Assembly: GCA_949752795.1 (NCBI GenBank)
Contig: CATKHW010000562.1
Coordinates: forward strand, 1,488,001-1,552,000
Direction: 5' to 3'
Length of the DNA: 64,000 nt
Origin: Hyperoodon ampullatus
Taxonomy: Eukaryota > Chordata > Mammalia > Artiodactyla > Ziphiidae
The notes beneath the pieces are model-generated. The model did not search any database and was not told the origin of the DNA. It was given only the letters and a program-made list of their open reading frames with translations. The position numbers were made by a program, and so were the translations under genes. Shown piece by piece: positions 50,667-62,839 of this stretch (positions are counted from its first letter, which is position 1; each line of letters starts with the position of its first letter).

Positions 50667-52368
50667 CAAGCAAGCGGGCAATGCAAATCTGCACTACAAA
50701 GAAGTATCACTTCCCACCGGTCAAAACGGACATCCACAAAATGTGTAAAAACCAGAAAGGCAAGACAGGCCCTGGAGAACAGGGAGCCTTGTTATGCTGA
50801 TGGGCGGGATGTAAATTGCCAACTGCCTCTCTGGAGGAGTGCATTGTGTTCCCTAAAACAAGTAAACAACAGAGCTACAGAGCCAAGGCCACTTCCAGTC
50901 TACGGAATATACCTTGGGAAAACTGAAAATCAATAAGACAGAGCCACCCCAAAATTTGGGGCTGCACTGCTTACAAGGACCTCAACTTGGGTACACCTTA
51001 AATATACCAGGAAATATAAAAATGGTTCAAAAAATTGTGGTACTTACGTACGATGGAATATCCCTCAGCCATGAAATCAATGTCATAAGACCAGTAGCAG
51101 CAAAATGGGTGGATTCAGGTACGATGATTCTAAGTGAAATAAGTCACACAGAAAAAGAAACTTATCATAAGATATCACTTATGAAGATCCTGTAAACATG
51201 GCTACACTTGAACTGAGTTAGGAAAGAGAACAGTGTCTCACATTTAGAAAACACTCTTATGCCTGCTTAAGGGGGAAGGAGAGGTGGGGTGATGCATAAA
51301 ACCAGAGTTTGATATAAGCACAGGTACCGTTCCAAAAACCAACTATGGAATAGACAAGACCTACACCTTCCTCAGTGAAAGGGACTCAAAACCCCATATT
51401 TCCCAAAGAGGAATATATCTGACTAGTAAGAATCTTAAAACCTATGTATTGATATATCACCGTAAGGGAATCAAGTGTGTCTAGACTGGCATAAACATGG
51501 CAGCGAGAATCAACTCAAACCCACTATAAAAGCGAATTTCAAAAACAAAACAAAAAAACTGGGAAATTCTTTACAATTCCTTCAGGGTCTCTGATGAAAC
51601 CTGGAATGACCCTATCTACAACGACAGCTGGATGTGGCATAAGGCTGGACACTTGGGACTGAGATGATTGGTGAGATTTGGTGAGCAAATGCAGACCCTT
51701 TAAAGCACAAATGCTTGGCACCCATTCCATGGGTCCCAACTCTCCAGGTTGAAGGGAATATTACTACAGCTATAACATGTACGGGAAACCTAGAGAACGG
51801 ACACACTGTGAATACGAAAGATTTCTAAAACTCAACGAATACTCCCTCTCCTGGTGCTCGGGTTTGACTTTCCATTTGCTTTAATATCAATCTCCCAAAT
51901 TGGAGAGACAGACCCTTAAACCTCCTGGTTCGCACAGGTTTCCAATTTGGCAGAAGATGAAAGGGAATAGGGAGAACCAATGAGAGAGTAGCTGTTAGGC
52001 ATTTCGACGGGCACATATCACTGTAATTTCCAGGCAGTAAGAAGAATTAAACAAAGTCTCAGCCACCCACGGGGAACCAGTATAGTTCCTGAACCAAAAT
52101 TTTGGACTTGCGTTCAGCTCACCAAAAACGAGTTGAAAAATGGAGCTCAGGGGCACAGCAATTCACAAACTGGCCAAGTAATAAAGGACAACTATCGTCC
52201 AAAAATCTGTTGAGGGAAGGCAAGGAGGCGGACTTGAAAGCGAGGCAGAATAGCAGGAAACAGATTTCAAGAGGTACGTTTGAATCACCTTTAAAGCACA
52301 GGAAGAGGGGCACAACTTCGACAATGATGCACTTGGCCAAAAAGGGCGTATGCGTTTTCTCCTGAATA
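50630..52368 (+). repeat. Satellite monomer m21, alpha type, oldest copy
   Basis: It has the alpha markers but also private bases not found in later alpha copies (AAATTTGGGGCTGC near 50952, AAATATACCAGG near 51001). It lacks GGTTAAAAAAATTG and TGTGTCATAAGG, which m23, m25 and m27 have. The ORF2-tail frame 50914-51195 is still open here. Confidence 0.94.
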
Positions 52369-52405
52369 TATTCAGGAGAAAACGCATACGCCCTTTTTCG
52401 CCAAG
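52332..52405. repeat. Palindrome, one mismatched pair (beta)
   Basis: The centre is at 52368/52369. The right arm has CTTTTTCGCC. Confidence 0.94.
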
Positions 52406-54107
52406 CAAGCAAGCGGGCAATGCAAATCTGCACTACAAAGAAGTATCACTTCCCACCGGTCAAAAGGGACATCCACAAAATGTGTAAAAACCAGAAAGGC
52501 AAGACAGGCACTGGAGAACAGGGAGCCTTGTTATGCTGATGGGCGGGATGTAAATTGCCAGCTGACTCTCTGGAGGAGTGCATTGTGTTCCCTAAAACAA
52601 GTAAACAACAGAGCTACAGAGCCAAGGCCACTTCCAGTCTACGGAATATACCTTGGGAAAACTGAAAATCAATAAGACAGAGCCACCCTAAAATTTAGGG
52701 CTGCACTGCTTACAAGGACCTCAACTTGGGTACACCTTAAATATCCCAGGAAATATAAAAATGGTTCAAAAAATTGTGGTACTTACGTACGATGGAATAT
52801 CCCTCAGCCATGAAATCAATGTCATAAGACCAGTAGCAGCAAAATGGGTGGATTCAGGTACGATGATTCTAAGTGAAATAAGTCACACAGAAAAAGAAAC
52901 TTATCATAAGATATCACTTATGAAGATCCTGTAAACATGGCTACACTTGAACTGAGTTAGGAAAGAGAACAGTGTCTCACATTTAGAAAACTCTCTTATG
53001 CCTGCTTAAGGGGGAAGGAGAGGTGGGGTGATGCATAAAACAAGAGTTTGATATAAGCACAGGTACCGTTCCAAAAACCAACTATGGAATAGACAAGACC
53101 TACACCTTCCTCAGTGAAAGGGACTCAAAACCCCATATTTCCCGCAGAGGAATATATCTGACTAGTAAGAATCTTAAAACCTATGTATTGATATGTCTCC
53201 GTAAGGGAATCAAGTGTGTCTAGACTGGCATAAACATGGCAGCGAGAATCAGCTCAAACCCACTATAAAAAGGAATTTCAAAAACAAAACAAAAAAACTG
53301 GGAAATTCTTTACAATTCCTTCAGGGTCTCTGATGAAACCTGGAATGACCGTATCTACAACGACAGCTGGATGTGGCATAAGGCTGGACACTTGGGACTG
53401 AGAGGATTGGTGAGATTGGGTGAGCAAATGCAGACCCTTTAAAGCAATAATGCATGGCACCCATTCCATGGGTCCCAACTCTCCAGGTTGAAGGGAATAT
53501 TACTACAGTTATAACATGTACGGGAAACCTAGAGAACGGACACACTGTGAATACGAAAGATTTCTAAAACTCAACGAATAGTCCCTCTCCTGGTGCTCCG
53601 GTTTGACTTTCCATTTGCTTTACTATCAATCTCCCAACTTGGAGAGACAGCCCCTTAAACCTCCTGGTTCGCACAGGTTTCCAATTTGGCAGAAGATGAA
53701 AGGGAATAGGGAGAACCAATGAGAGAGTAGCTGTTAGGCATTTCGACGGGCACATATCACTGTAATTTCCAGGCAGTAAGAAGAATTAAACAAAGTCTCA
53801 GCCACCCACGGGGAACCAGTATAGGTCCTGAACCAAAATTTTGGACTTGCGGTCAGCTCACCAAAAACGAGTTGAAAAATGGAGCTCAGGGGCACAGCAA
53901 TTCACAAACTGGCCGAGTAATAAAGGACAACTATCGTCCAAAAATCTGTTGAGGGAAGGCAACGAGGCGGACTTGAAAGCGAGGCAGAATAGCAGGAAAC
54001 AGATTTCAAGAGGTACGTTGGAATCACCTTTAAAGCACAGGAAGAGGGGCACAACTTCGACAATGATGCACTTGGCCAAAAAGGGCGTATGCGTTTTCTC
54101 CTGAATA
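52369..54107 (+). repeat. Satellite monomer m22, beta type
   Basis: This is the first monomer with CCACCCTAAAATTTAGGG. The C-to-T change at 52689 puts TAA into the ORF2-tail frame. Confidence 0.95.
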
Positions 54108-54144
54108 TATTCAGGAGAAAACGCATACGCCCTTTTTGGCCAAG
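54071..54144. repeat. Perfect 74-bp palindrome (alpha)
   Basis: The centre is at 54107/54108. Confidence 0.97.
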
Positions 54145-55846
54145 CAAGCAAGCGGGCAATGCAAATCTGCACTACAAAGAAGTATCACTTCCCACCGGTC
54201 AAAACGGACATCCACAAAATGTGTAAAAACCAGAAAGGCAAGACAGGCCCTGGAGAACAGGGAGCCTTGTTATGCTGATGGGCGGGATGTAAATTGCCAA
54301 CTGCCTCTCTGGAGGAGTGCATTGTGTTCCCTAAAACAAGTAAACAACAGAGCTACAGAGCCAAGGCCACTTCCAGTCTACGGAATATACCTTGGGAAAA
54401 CTGAAAATCAATAAGACAGAGCCACCCTAAAATTTAGGGCTGCACTGCTTACAAGGACCTCAACTTGGGTACACCTTAAATATCCCAGGAAATATAAAAA
54501 TGGTTAAAAAAATTGTGGTACTTACGTACGATGGAATATCCCTCAGCCATGAAATCAATGTCATAAGACCAGTAGCAGCAAAATGGGTGGATTCAGGTAC
54601 GATGATTCTAAGTGAAATAAGTCACACAGAAAAAGAAACTTATCATAAGATATCACTTATGAAGATCCTGTAAACATGGCTACACTTGAACTGAGTTAGG
54701 AAAGAGAACAGTGTCTCACATTTAGAAAACACTCTTATGCCTGCTTAAGGGGGAAGGAGAGGTGGGGTGATGCATAAAACCAGAGTTTGATATAAGCACA
54801 GGTACCGTTCCAAAAACCAACTATGGAATAGACAAGACCTACACCTTCCTCAGTGAAAGGGACTCAAAACCCCATATTTCCCAAAGAGGAATATATCTGA
54901 CTAGTAAGAATCTTAAAACCTATGTATTGATATATCACCGTAAGGGAATCAAGTGTGTCTAGACTGGCATAAACATGGCAGCGAGAATCAACTCAAACCC
55001 ACTATAAAAGCGAATTTCAAAAACAAAACAAAAAAACTGGGAAATTCTTTACAATTCCTTCAGGGTCTCTGATGAAACCTGGAATGACCCTATCTACAAC
55101 GACAGCTGGATGTGTCATAAGGCTGGACACTTGGGACTGAGATGATTGGTGAGATTTGGTGAGCAAATGCAGACCCTTTAAAGCACAAATGCTTGGCACC
55201 CATTCCATGGGTCCCAACTCTCCAGGTTGAAGGGAATATTACTACAGCTATAACATGTACGGGAAACCTAGAGAACGGACACACTGTGAATACGAAAGAT
55301 TTCTAAAACTCAACGAATACTCCCTCTCCTGGTGCTCGGGTTTGACTTTCCATTTGCTTTAATATCAATCTCCCAAATTGGAGAGACAGACCCTTAAACC
55401 TCCTGGTTCGCACAGGTTTCCAATTTGGCAGAAGATGAAAGGGAATAGGGAGAACCAATGAGAGAGTAGCTGTTAGGCATTTCGACGGGCACATATCACT
55501 GTAATTTCCAGGCAGTAAGAAGAATTAAACAAAGTCTCAGCCACCCACGGGGAACCAGTATAGTTCCTGAACCAAAATTTTGGACTTGCGTTCAGCTCAC
55601 CAAAAACGAGTTGAAAAATGGAGCTCAGGGGCACAGCAATTCACAAACTGGCCAAGTAATAAAGGACAACTATCGTCCAAAAATCTGTTGAGGGAAGGCA
55701 AGGAGGCGGACTTGAAAGCGAGGCAGAATAGCAGGAAACAGATTTCAAGAGGTACGTTTGAATCACCTTTAAAGCACAGGAAGAGGGGCACAACTTCGAC
55801 AATGATGCACTTGGCCAAAAAGGGAGTATGCGTTTTCTCCTGAATA
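54108..55846 (+). repeat. Satellite monomer m23, alpha type
   Basis: It shares GGTTAAAAAAATTG and GGATGTGTCATAAGG with m25 and m27. A private base, GGGAGTATG, is in its end at about 55825. Confidence 0.95.
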
Positions 55847-55883
55847 TATTCAGGAGAAAACGCATACGCCCTTTTTCGCCAAG
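55810..55883. repeat. Palindrome, two mismatched pairs (beta)
   Basis: The centre is at 55846/55847. The left arm has GGGAGTATG and the right arm has the beta CTTTTTCGCC. Confidence 0.93.
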
Positions 55884-57585
55884 CAAGCAAGCGGGCAATG
55901 CAAATCTGCACTACAAAGAAGTATCACTTCCCACCGGTCAAAAGGGACATCCACAAAATGTGTAAAAACCAGAAAGGCAAGACAGGCACTGGAGAACAGG
56001 GAGCCTTGTTATGCTGATGGGCGGGATGTAAATTGCCAGCTGACTCTCTGGAGGAGTGCATTGTGTTCCCTAAAACAAGTAAACAACAGAGCTACAGAGC
56101 CAAGGCCACTTCCAGTCTACGGAATATACCTTGGGAAAACTGAAAATCAATAAGACAGAGCCACCCTAAAATTTAGGGCTGCACTGCTTACAAGGACCTC
56201 AACTTGGGTACACCTTAAATATCCCAGGAAATATAAAAATGGTTCAAAAAATTGTGGTACTTACGTACGATGGAATATCCCTCAGCCATGAAATCAATGT
56301 CATAAGACCAGTAGCAGCAAAATGGGTGGATTCAGGTACGATGATTCTAAGTGAAATAAGTCACACAGAAAAAGAAACTTATCATAAGATATCACTTATG
56401 AAGATCCTGTAAACATGGCTACACTTGAACTGAGTTAGGAAAGAGAACAGTGTCTCACATTTAGAAAACTCTCTTATGCCTGCTTAAGGGGGAAGGAGAG
56501 GTGGGGTGATGCATAAAACAAGAGTTTGATATAAGCACAGGTACCGTTCCAAAAACCAACTATGGAATAGACAAGACCTACACCTTCCTCAGTGAAAGGG
56601 ACTCAAAACCCCATATTTCCCGCAGAGGAATATATCTGACTAGTAAGAATCTTAAAACCTATGTATTGATATGTCTCCGTAAGGGAATCAAGTGTGTCTA
56701 GACTGGCATAAACATGGCAGCGAGAATCAGCTCAAACCCACTATAAAAAGGAATTTCAAAAACAAAACAAAAAAACTGGGAAATTCTTTACAATTCCTTC
56801 AGGGTCTCTGATGAAACCTGGAATGACCGTATCTACAACGACAGCTGGATGTGGCATAAGGCTGGACACTTGGGACTGAGAGGATTGGTGAGATTGGGTG
56901 AGCAAATGCAGACCCTTTAAAGCAATAATGCATGGCACCCATTCCATGGGTCCCAACTCTCCAGGTTGAAGGGAATATTACTACAGTTATAACATGTACG
57001 GGAAACCTAGAGAACGGACACACTGTGAATACGAAAGATTTCTAAAACTCAACGAATAGTCCCTCTCCTGGTGCTCCGGTTTGACTTTCCATTTGCTTTA
57101 CTATCAATCTCCCAACTTGGAGAGACAGCCCCTTAAACCTCCTGGTTCGCACAGGTTTCCAATTTGGCAGAAGATGAAAGGGAATAGGGAGAACCAATGA
57201 GAGAGTAGCTGTTAGGCATTTCGACGGGCACATATCACTGTAATTTCCAGGCAGTAAGAAGAATTAAACAAAGTCTCAGCCACCCACGGGGAACCAGTAT
57301 AGGTCCTGAACCAAAATTTTGGACTTGCGGTCAGCTCACCAAAAACGAGTTGAAAAATGGAGCTCAGGGGCACAGCAATTCACAAACTGGCCGAGTAATA
57401 AAGGACAACTATCGTCCAAAAATCTGTTGAGGGAAGGCAACGAGGCGGACTTGAAAGCGAGGCAGAATAGCAGGAAACAGATTTCAAGAGGTACGTTGGA
57501 ATCACCTTTAAAGCACAGGAAGAGGGGCACAACTTCGACAATGATGCACTTGGCCAAAAAGGGCGTATGCGTTTTCTCCTGAATA
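55847..57585 (+). repeat. Satellite monomer m24, beta type
   Basis: By eye it is practically identical to m22. Confidence 0.95.
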
Positions 57586-57622
57586 TATTCAGGAGAAAAC
57601 GCATACGCCCTTTTTGGCCAAG
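57549..57622. repeat. Perfect 74-bp palindrome (alpha)
   Basis: The centre is at 57585/57586. Confidence 0.97.
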
Positions 57623-59324
57623 CAAGCAAGCGGGCAATGCAAATCTGCACTACAAAGAAGTATCACTTCCCACCGGTCAAAACGGACATCCACAAAATGT
57701 GTAAAAACCAGAAAGGCAAGACAGGCCCTGGAGAACAGGGAGCCTTGTTATGCTGATGGGCGGGATGTAAATTGCCAACTGCCTCTCTGGAGGAGTGCAT
57801 TGTGTTCCCTAAAACAAGTAAACAACAGAGCTACAGAGCCAAGGCCACTTCCAGTCTACGGAATATACCTTGGGAAAACTGAAAATCAATAAGACAGAGC
57901 CACCCTAAAATTTAGGGCTGCACTGCTTACAAGGACCTCAACTTGGGTACACCTTAAATATCCCAGGAAATATAAAAATGGTTAAAAAAATTGTGGTACT
58001 TACGTACGATGGAATATCCCTCAGCCATGAAATCAATGTCATAAGACCAGTAGCAGTAAAATGGGTGGATTCAGGTACGATGATTCTAAGTGAAATAAGT
58101 CACACAGAAAAAGAAACTTATCATAAGATATCACTTATGAAGATCCTGTAAACATGGCTACACTTGAACTGAGTTAGGAAAGAGAACAGTGTCTCACATT
58201 TAGAAAACACTCTTATGCCTGCTTAAGGGGGAAGGAGAGGTGGGGTGATGCATAAAACCAGAGTTTGATATAAGCACAGGTACCGTTCCAAAAACCAACT
58301 ATGGAATAGACAAGACCTACACCTTCCTCAGTGAAAGGGACTCAAAACCCCATATTTCCCAAAGAGGAATATATCTGACTAGTAAGAATCTTAAAACCTA
58401 TGTATTGATATATCACCGTAAGGGAATCAAGTGTGTCTAGACTGGCATAAACATGGCAGCGAGAATCAACTCAAACCCACTATAAAAGCGAATTTCAAAA
58501 ACAAAACAAAAAAACTGGGAAATTCTTTACAATTCCTTCAGGGTCTCTGATGAAACCTGGAATGACCCTATCTACAACGACAGCTGGATGTGTCATAAGG
58601 CTGGACACTTGGGACTGAGATGATTGGTGAGATTTGGTGAGCAAATGCAGACCCTTTAAAGCACAAATGCTTGGCACCCATTCCATGGGTCCCAACTCTC
58701 CAGGTTGAAGGGAATATTACTACAGCTATAACATGTACGGGAAACCTAGAGAACGGACACACTGTGAATACGAAAGATTTCTAAAACTCAACGAATACTC
58801 CCTCTCCTGGTGCTCGGGTTTGACTTTCCATTTGCTTTAATATCAATCTCCCAAATTGGAGAGACAGACCCTTAAACCTCCTGGTTCGCACAGGTTTCCA
58901 ATTTGGCAGAAGATGAAAGGGAATAGGGAGAACCAATGAGAGAGTAGCTGTTAGGCATTTCGACGGGCACATATCACTGTAATTTCCAGGCAGTAAGAAG
59001 AATTAAACAAAGTCTCAGCCACCCACGGGGAACCAGTATAGTTCCTGAACCAAAATTTTGGACTTGCGTTCAGCTCACCAAAAACGAGTTGAAAAATGGA
59101 GCTCAGGGGCACAGCAATTCACAAACTGGCCAAGTAATAAAGGACAACTATCGTCCAAAAATCTGTTGAAGGAAGGCAAGGAGGCGGACTTGAAAGCGAG
59201 GCAGAATAGCAGGAAACAGATTTCAAGAGGTACGTTTGAATCACCTTTAAAGCACAGGAAGAGGGGCACAACTTCGACAATGATGCACTTGGCCAAAAAG
59301 GGCGTATGCGTTTTCTCCTGAATA
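57586..59324 (+). repeat. Satellite monomer m25, alpha type
   Basis: Private bases are AGCAGTAAAATGGG near 58053 and GTTGAAGGAAG near 59165; otherwise it is as m23. Confidence 0.95.
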
Positions 59325-59361
59325 TATTCAGGAGAAAACGCATACGCCCTTTTTCGCCAAG
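59288..59361. repeat. Palindrome, one mismatched pair (beta)
   Basis: The centre is at 59324/59325. Confidence 0.94.
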
Positions 59362-61063
59362 CAAGCAAGCGGGCAATGCAAATCTGCACTACAAAGAAGT
59401 ATCACTTCCCACCGGTCAAAAGGGACATCCACAAAATGTGTAAAAACCAGAAAGGCAAGACAGGCACTGGAGAACAGGGAGCCTTGTTATGCTGATGGGC
59501 GGGATGTAAATTGCCAACTGCCTCTCTGGAGGAGTGCATTGTGTTCCCTAAAACAAGTAAACAACAGAGCTACAGAGCCAAGGCCACTTCCAGTCTACGG
59601 AATATACCTTGGGAAAACTGAAAATCAATAAGACAGAGCCACCCTAAAATTTAGGGCTGCACTGCTTACAAGGACCTCAACTTGGGTACACCTTAAATAT
59701 CCCAGGAAATATAAAAATGGTTCAAAAAATTGTGGTACTTACGTACGATGGAATATCCCTCAGCCATGAAATCAATGTCATAAGACCAGTAGCAGCAAAA
59801 TGGGTGGATTCAGGTACGATGATTCTAAGTGAAATAAGTCACACAGAAAAAGAAACTTATCATAAGATATCACTTATGAAGATCCTGTAAACATGGCTAC
59901 ACTTGAACTGAGTTAGGAAAGAGAACAGTGTCTCACATTTAGAAAACTCTCTTATGCCTGCTTAAGGGGGAAGGAGAGGTGGGGTGATGCATAAAACAAG
60001 AGTTTGATATAAGCACAGGTACCGTTCCAAAAACCAACTATGGAATAGACAAGACCTACACCTTCCTCAGTGAAAGGGACTCAAAACCCCATATTTCCCG
60101 CAGAGGAATATATCTGACTAGTAAGAATCTTAAAACCTATGTATTGATATGTCTCCGTAAGGGAATCAAGTGTGTCTAGACTGGCATAAACATGGCAGCG
60201 AGAATCAGCTCAAACCCACTATAAAAAGGAATTTCAAAAACAAAACAAAAAAACTGGGAAATTCTTTACAATTCCTTCAGGGTCTCTGATGAAACCTGGA
60301 ATGACCGTATCTACAACGACAGCTGGATGTGGCATAAGGCTGGACACTTGGGACTGAGAGGATTGGTGAGATTGGGTGAGCAAATGCAGACCCTTTAAAG
60401 CAATAATGCATGGCACCCATTCCATGGGTCCCAACTCTCCAGGTTGAAGGGAATATTACTACAGTTATAACATGTACGGGAAACCTAGAGAACGGACACA
60501 CTGTGAATACGAAAGATTTCTAAAACTCAACGAATAGTCCCTCTCCTGGTGCTCCGGTTTGACTTTCCATTTGCTTTACTATCAATCTCCCAACTTGGAG
60601 AGACAGCCCCTTAAACCTCCTGGTTCGCACAGGTTTCCAATTTGGCAGAAGATGAAAGGGAATAGGGAGAACCAATGAGAGAGTAGCTGTTAGGCATTTC
60701 GACGGGCACATATCACTGTAATTTCCAGGCAGTAAGAAGAATTAAACAAAGTCTCAGCCACCCACGGGGAACCAGTATAGGTCCTGAACCAAAATTTTGG
60801 ACTTGCGGTCAGCTCACCAAAAACGAGTTGAAAAATGGAGCTCAGGGGCACAGCAATTCACAAACTGGCCGAGTAATAAAGGACAACTATCGTCCAAAAA
60901 TCTGTTGAGGGAAGGCAACGAGGCGGACTTGAAAGCGAGGCAGAATAGCAGGAAACAGATTTCAAGAGGTACGTTGGAATCACCTTTAAAGCACAGGAAG
61001 AGGGGCACAACTTCGACAATGATGCACTTGGCCAAAAAGGGCGTATGCGTTTTCTCCTGAATA
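59325..61063 (+). repeat. Satellite monomer m26, beta type with an alpha-like patch
   Basis: It is beta throughout except near 59512-59525, where it reads GCCAACTGCCTCTC as in alpha. The other beta monomers read GCCAGCTGACTCTC (about 52557, 56035, 62991). Beta markers are present on both sides of the patch. Confidence 0.95.
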
Positions 61064-61100
61064 TATTCAGGAGAAAACGCATACGCCCTTTTTGGCCAAG
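61027..61100. repeat. Perfect 74-bp palindrome (alpha)
   Basis: The centre is at 61063/61064. Confidence 0.97.
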
Positions 61101-62802
61101 CAAGCAAGCGGGCAATGCAAATCTGCACTACAAAGAAGTATCACTTCCCACCGGTCAAAACGGACATCCACAAAATGTGTAAAAACCAGAAAGGCAAGAC
61201 AGGCCCTGGAGAACAGGGAGCCTTGTTATGCTGATGGGCGGGATGTAAATTGCCAACTGCCTCTCTGGAGGAGTGCATTGTGTTCCCTAAAACAAGTAAA
61301 CAACAGAGCTACAGAGCCAAGGCCACTTCCAGTCTACGGAATATACCTTGGGAAAACTGAAAATCAATAAGACAGAGCCACCCTAAAATTTAGGGCTGCA
61401 CTGCTTACAAGGACCTCAACTTGGGTACACCTTAAATATCCCAGGAAATATAAAAATGGTTAAAAAAATTGTGGTACTTACGTACGATGGAATATCCCTC
61501 AGCCATGAAATCAATGTCATAAGACCAGTAGCAGCAAAATGGGTGGATTCAGGTACGATGATTCTAAGTGAAATAAGTCACACAGAAAAAGAAACTTATC
61601 ATAAGATATCACTTATGAAGATCCTGTAAACATGGCTACACTTGAACTGAGTTAGGAAAGAGAACAGTGTCTCACATTTAGAAAACACTCTTATGCCTGC
61701 TTAAGGGGGAAGGAGAGGTGGGGTGATGCATAAAACCAGAGTTTGATATAAGCACAGGTACCGTTCCAAAAACCAACTATGGAATAGACAAGACCTACAC
61801 CTTCCTCAGTGAAAGGGACTCAAAACCCCATATTTCCCAAAGAGGAATATATCTGACTAGTAAGAATCTTAAAACCTATGTATTGATATATCACCGTAAG
61901 GGAATCAAGTGTGTCTAGACTGGCATAAACATGGCAGCGAGAATCAACTCAAACCCACTATAAAAGCGAATTTCAAAAACAAAACAAAAAAACTGGGAAA
62001 TTCTTTACAATTCCTTCAGGGTCTCTGATGAAACCTGGAATGACCCTATCTACAACGACAGCTGGATGTGTCATAAGGCTGGACACTTGGGACTGAGATG
62101 ATTGGTGAGATTTGGTGAGCAAATGCAGACCCTTTAAAGCACAAATGCTTGGCACCCATTCCATGGGTCCCAACTCTCCAGGTTGAAGGGAATATTACTA
62201 CAGCTATAACATGTACGGGAAACCTAGAGAACGGACACACTGTGAATACGAAAGATTTCTAAAACTCAACGAATACTCCCTCTCCTGGTGCTCGGGTTTG
62301 ACTTTCCATTTGCTTTAATATCAATCTCCCAAATTGGAGAGACAGACCCTTAAACCTCCTGGTTCGCACAGGTTTCCAATTTGGCAGAAGATGAAAGGGA
62401 ATAGGGAGAACCAATGAGAGAGTAGCTGTTAGGCATTTCGACGGGCACATATCACTGTAATTTCCAGGCAGTAAGAAGAATTAAACAAAGTCTCAGCCAC
62501 CCACGGGGAACCAGTATAGTTCCTGAACCAAAATTTTGGACTTGCGTTCAGCTCACCAAAAACGAGTTGAAAAATGGAGCTCAGGGGCACAGCAATTCAC
62601 AAACTGGCCAAGTAATAAAGGACAACTATCGTCCAAAAATCTGTTGAGGGAAGGCAAGGAGGCGGACTTGAAAGCGAGGCAGAATAGCAGGAAACAGATT
62701 TCAAGAGGTACGTTTGAATCACCTTTAAAGCACAGGAAGAGGGGCACAACTTCGACAATGATGCACTTGGCCAAAAAGGGCGTATGCGTTTTCTCCTGAA
62801 TA
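61064..62802 (+). repeat. Satellite monomer m27, alpha type
   Basis: It is as m23 and m25, without their private bases. Confidence 0.95.
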
Positions 62803-62839
62803 TATTCAGGAGAAAACGCATACGCCCTTTTTCGCCAAG
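62766..62839. repeat. Palindrome, one mismatched pair (beta)
   Basis: The centre is at 62802/62803. Confidence 0.94.
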
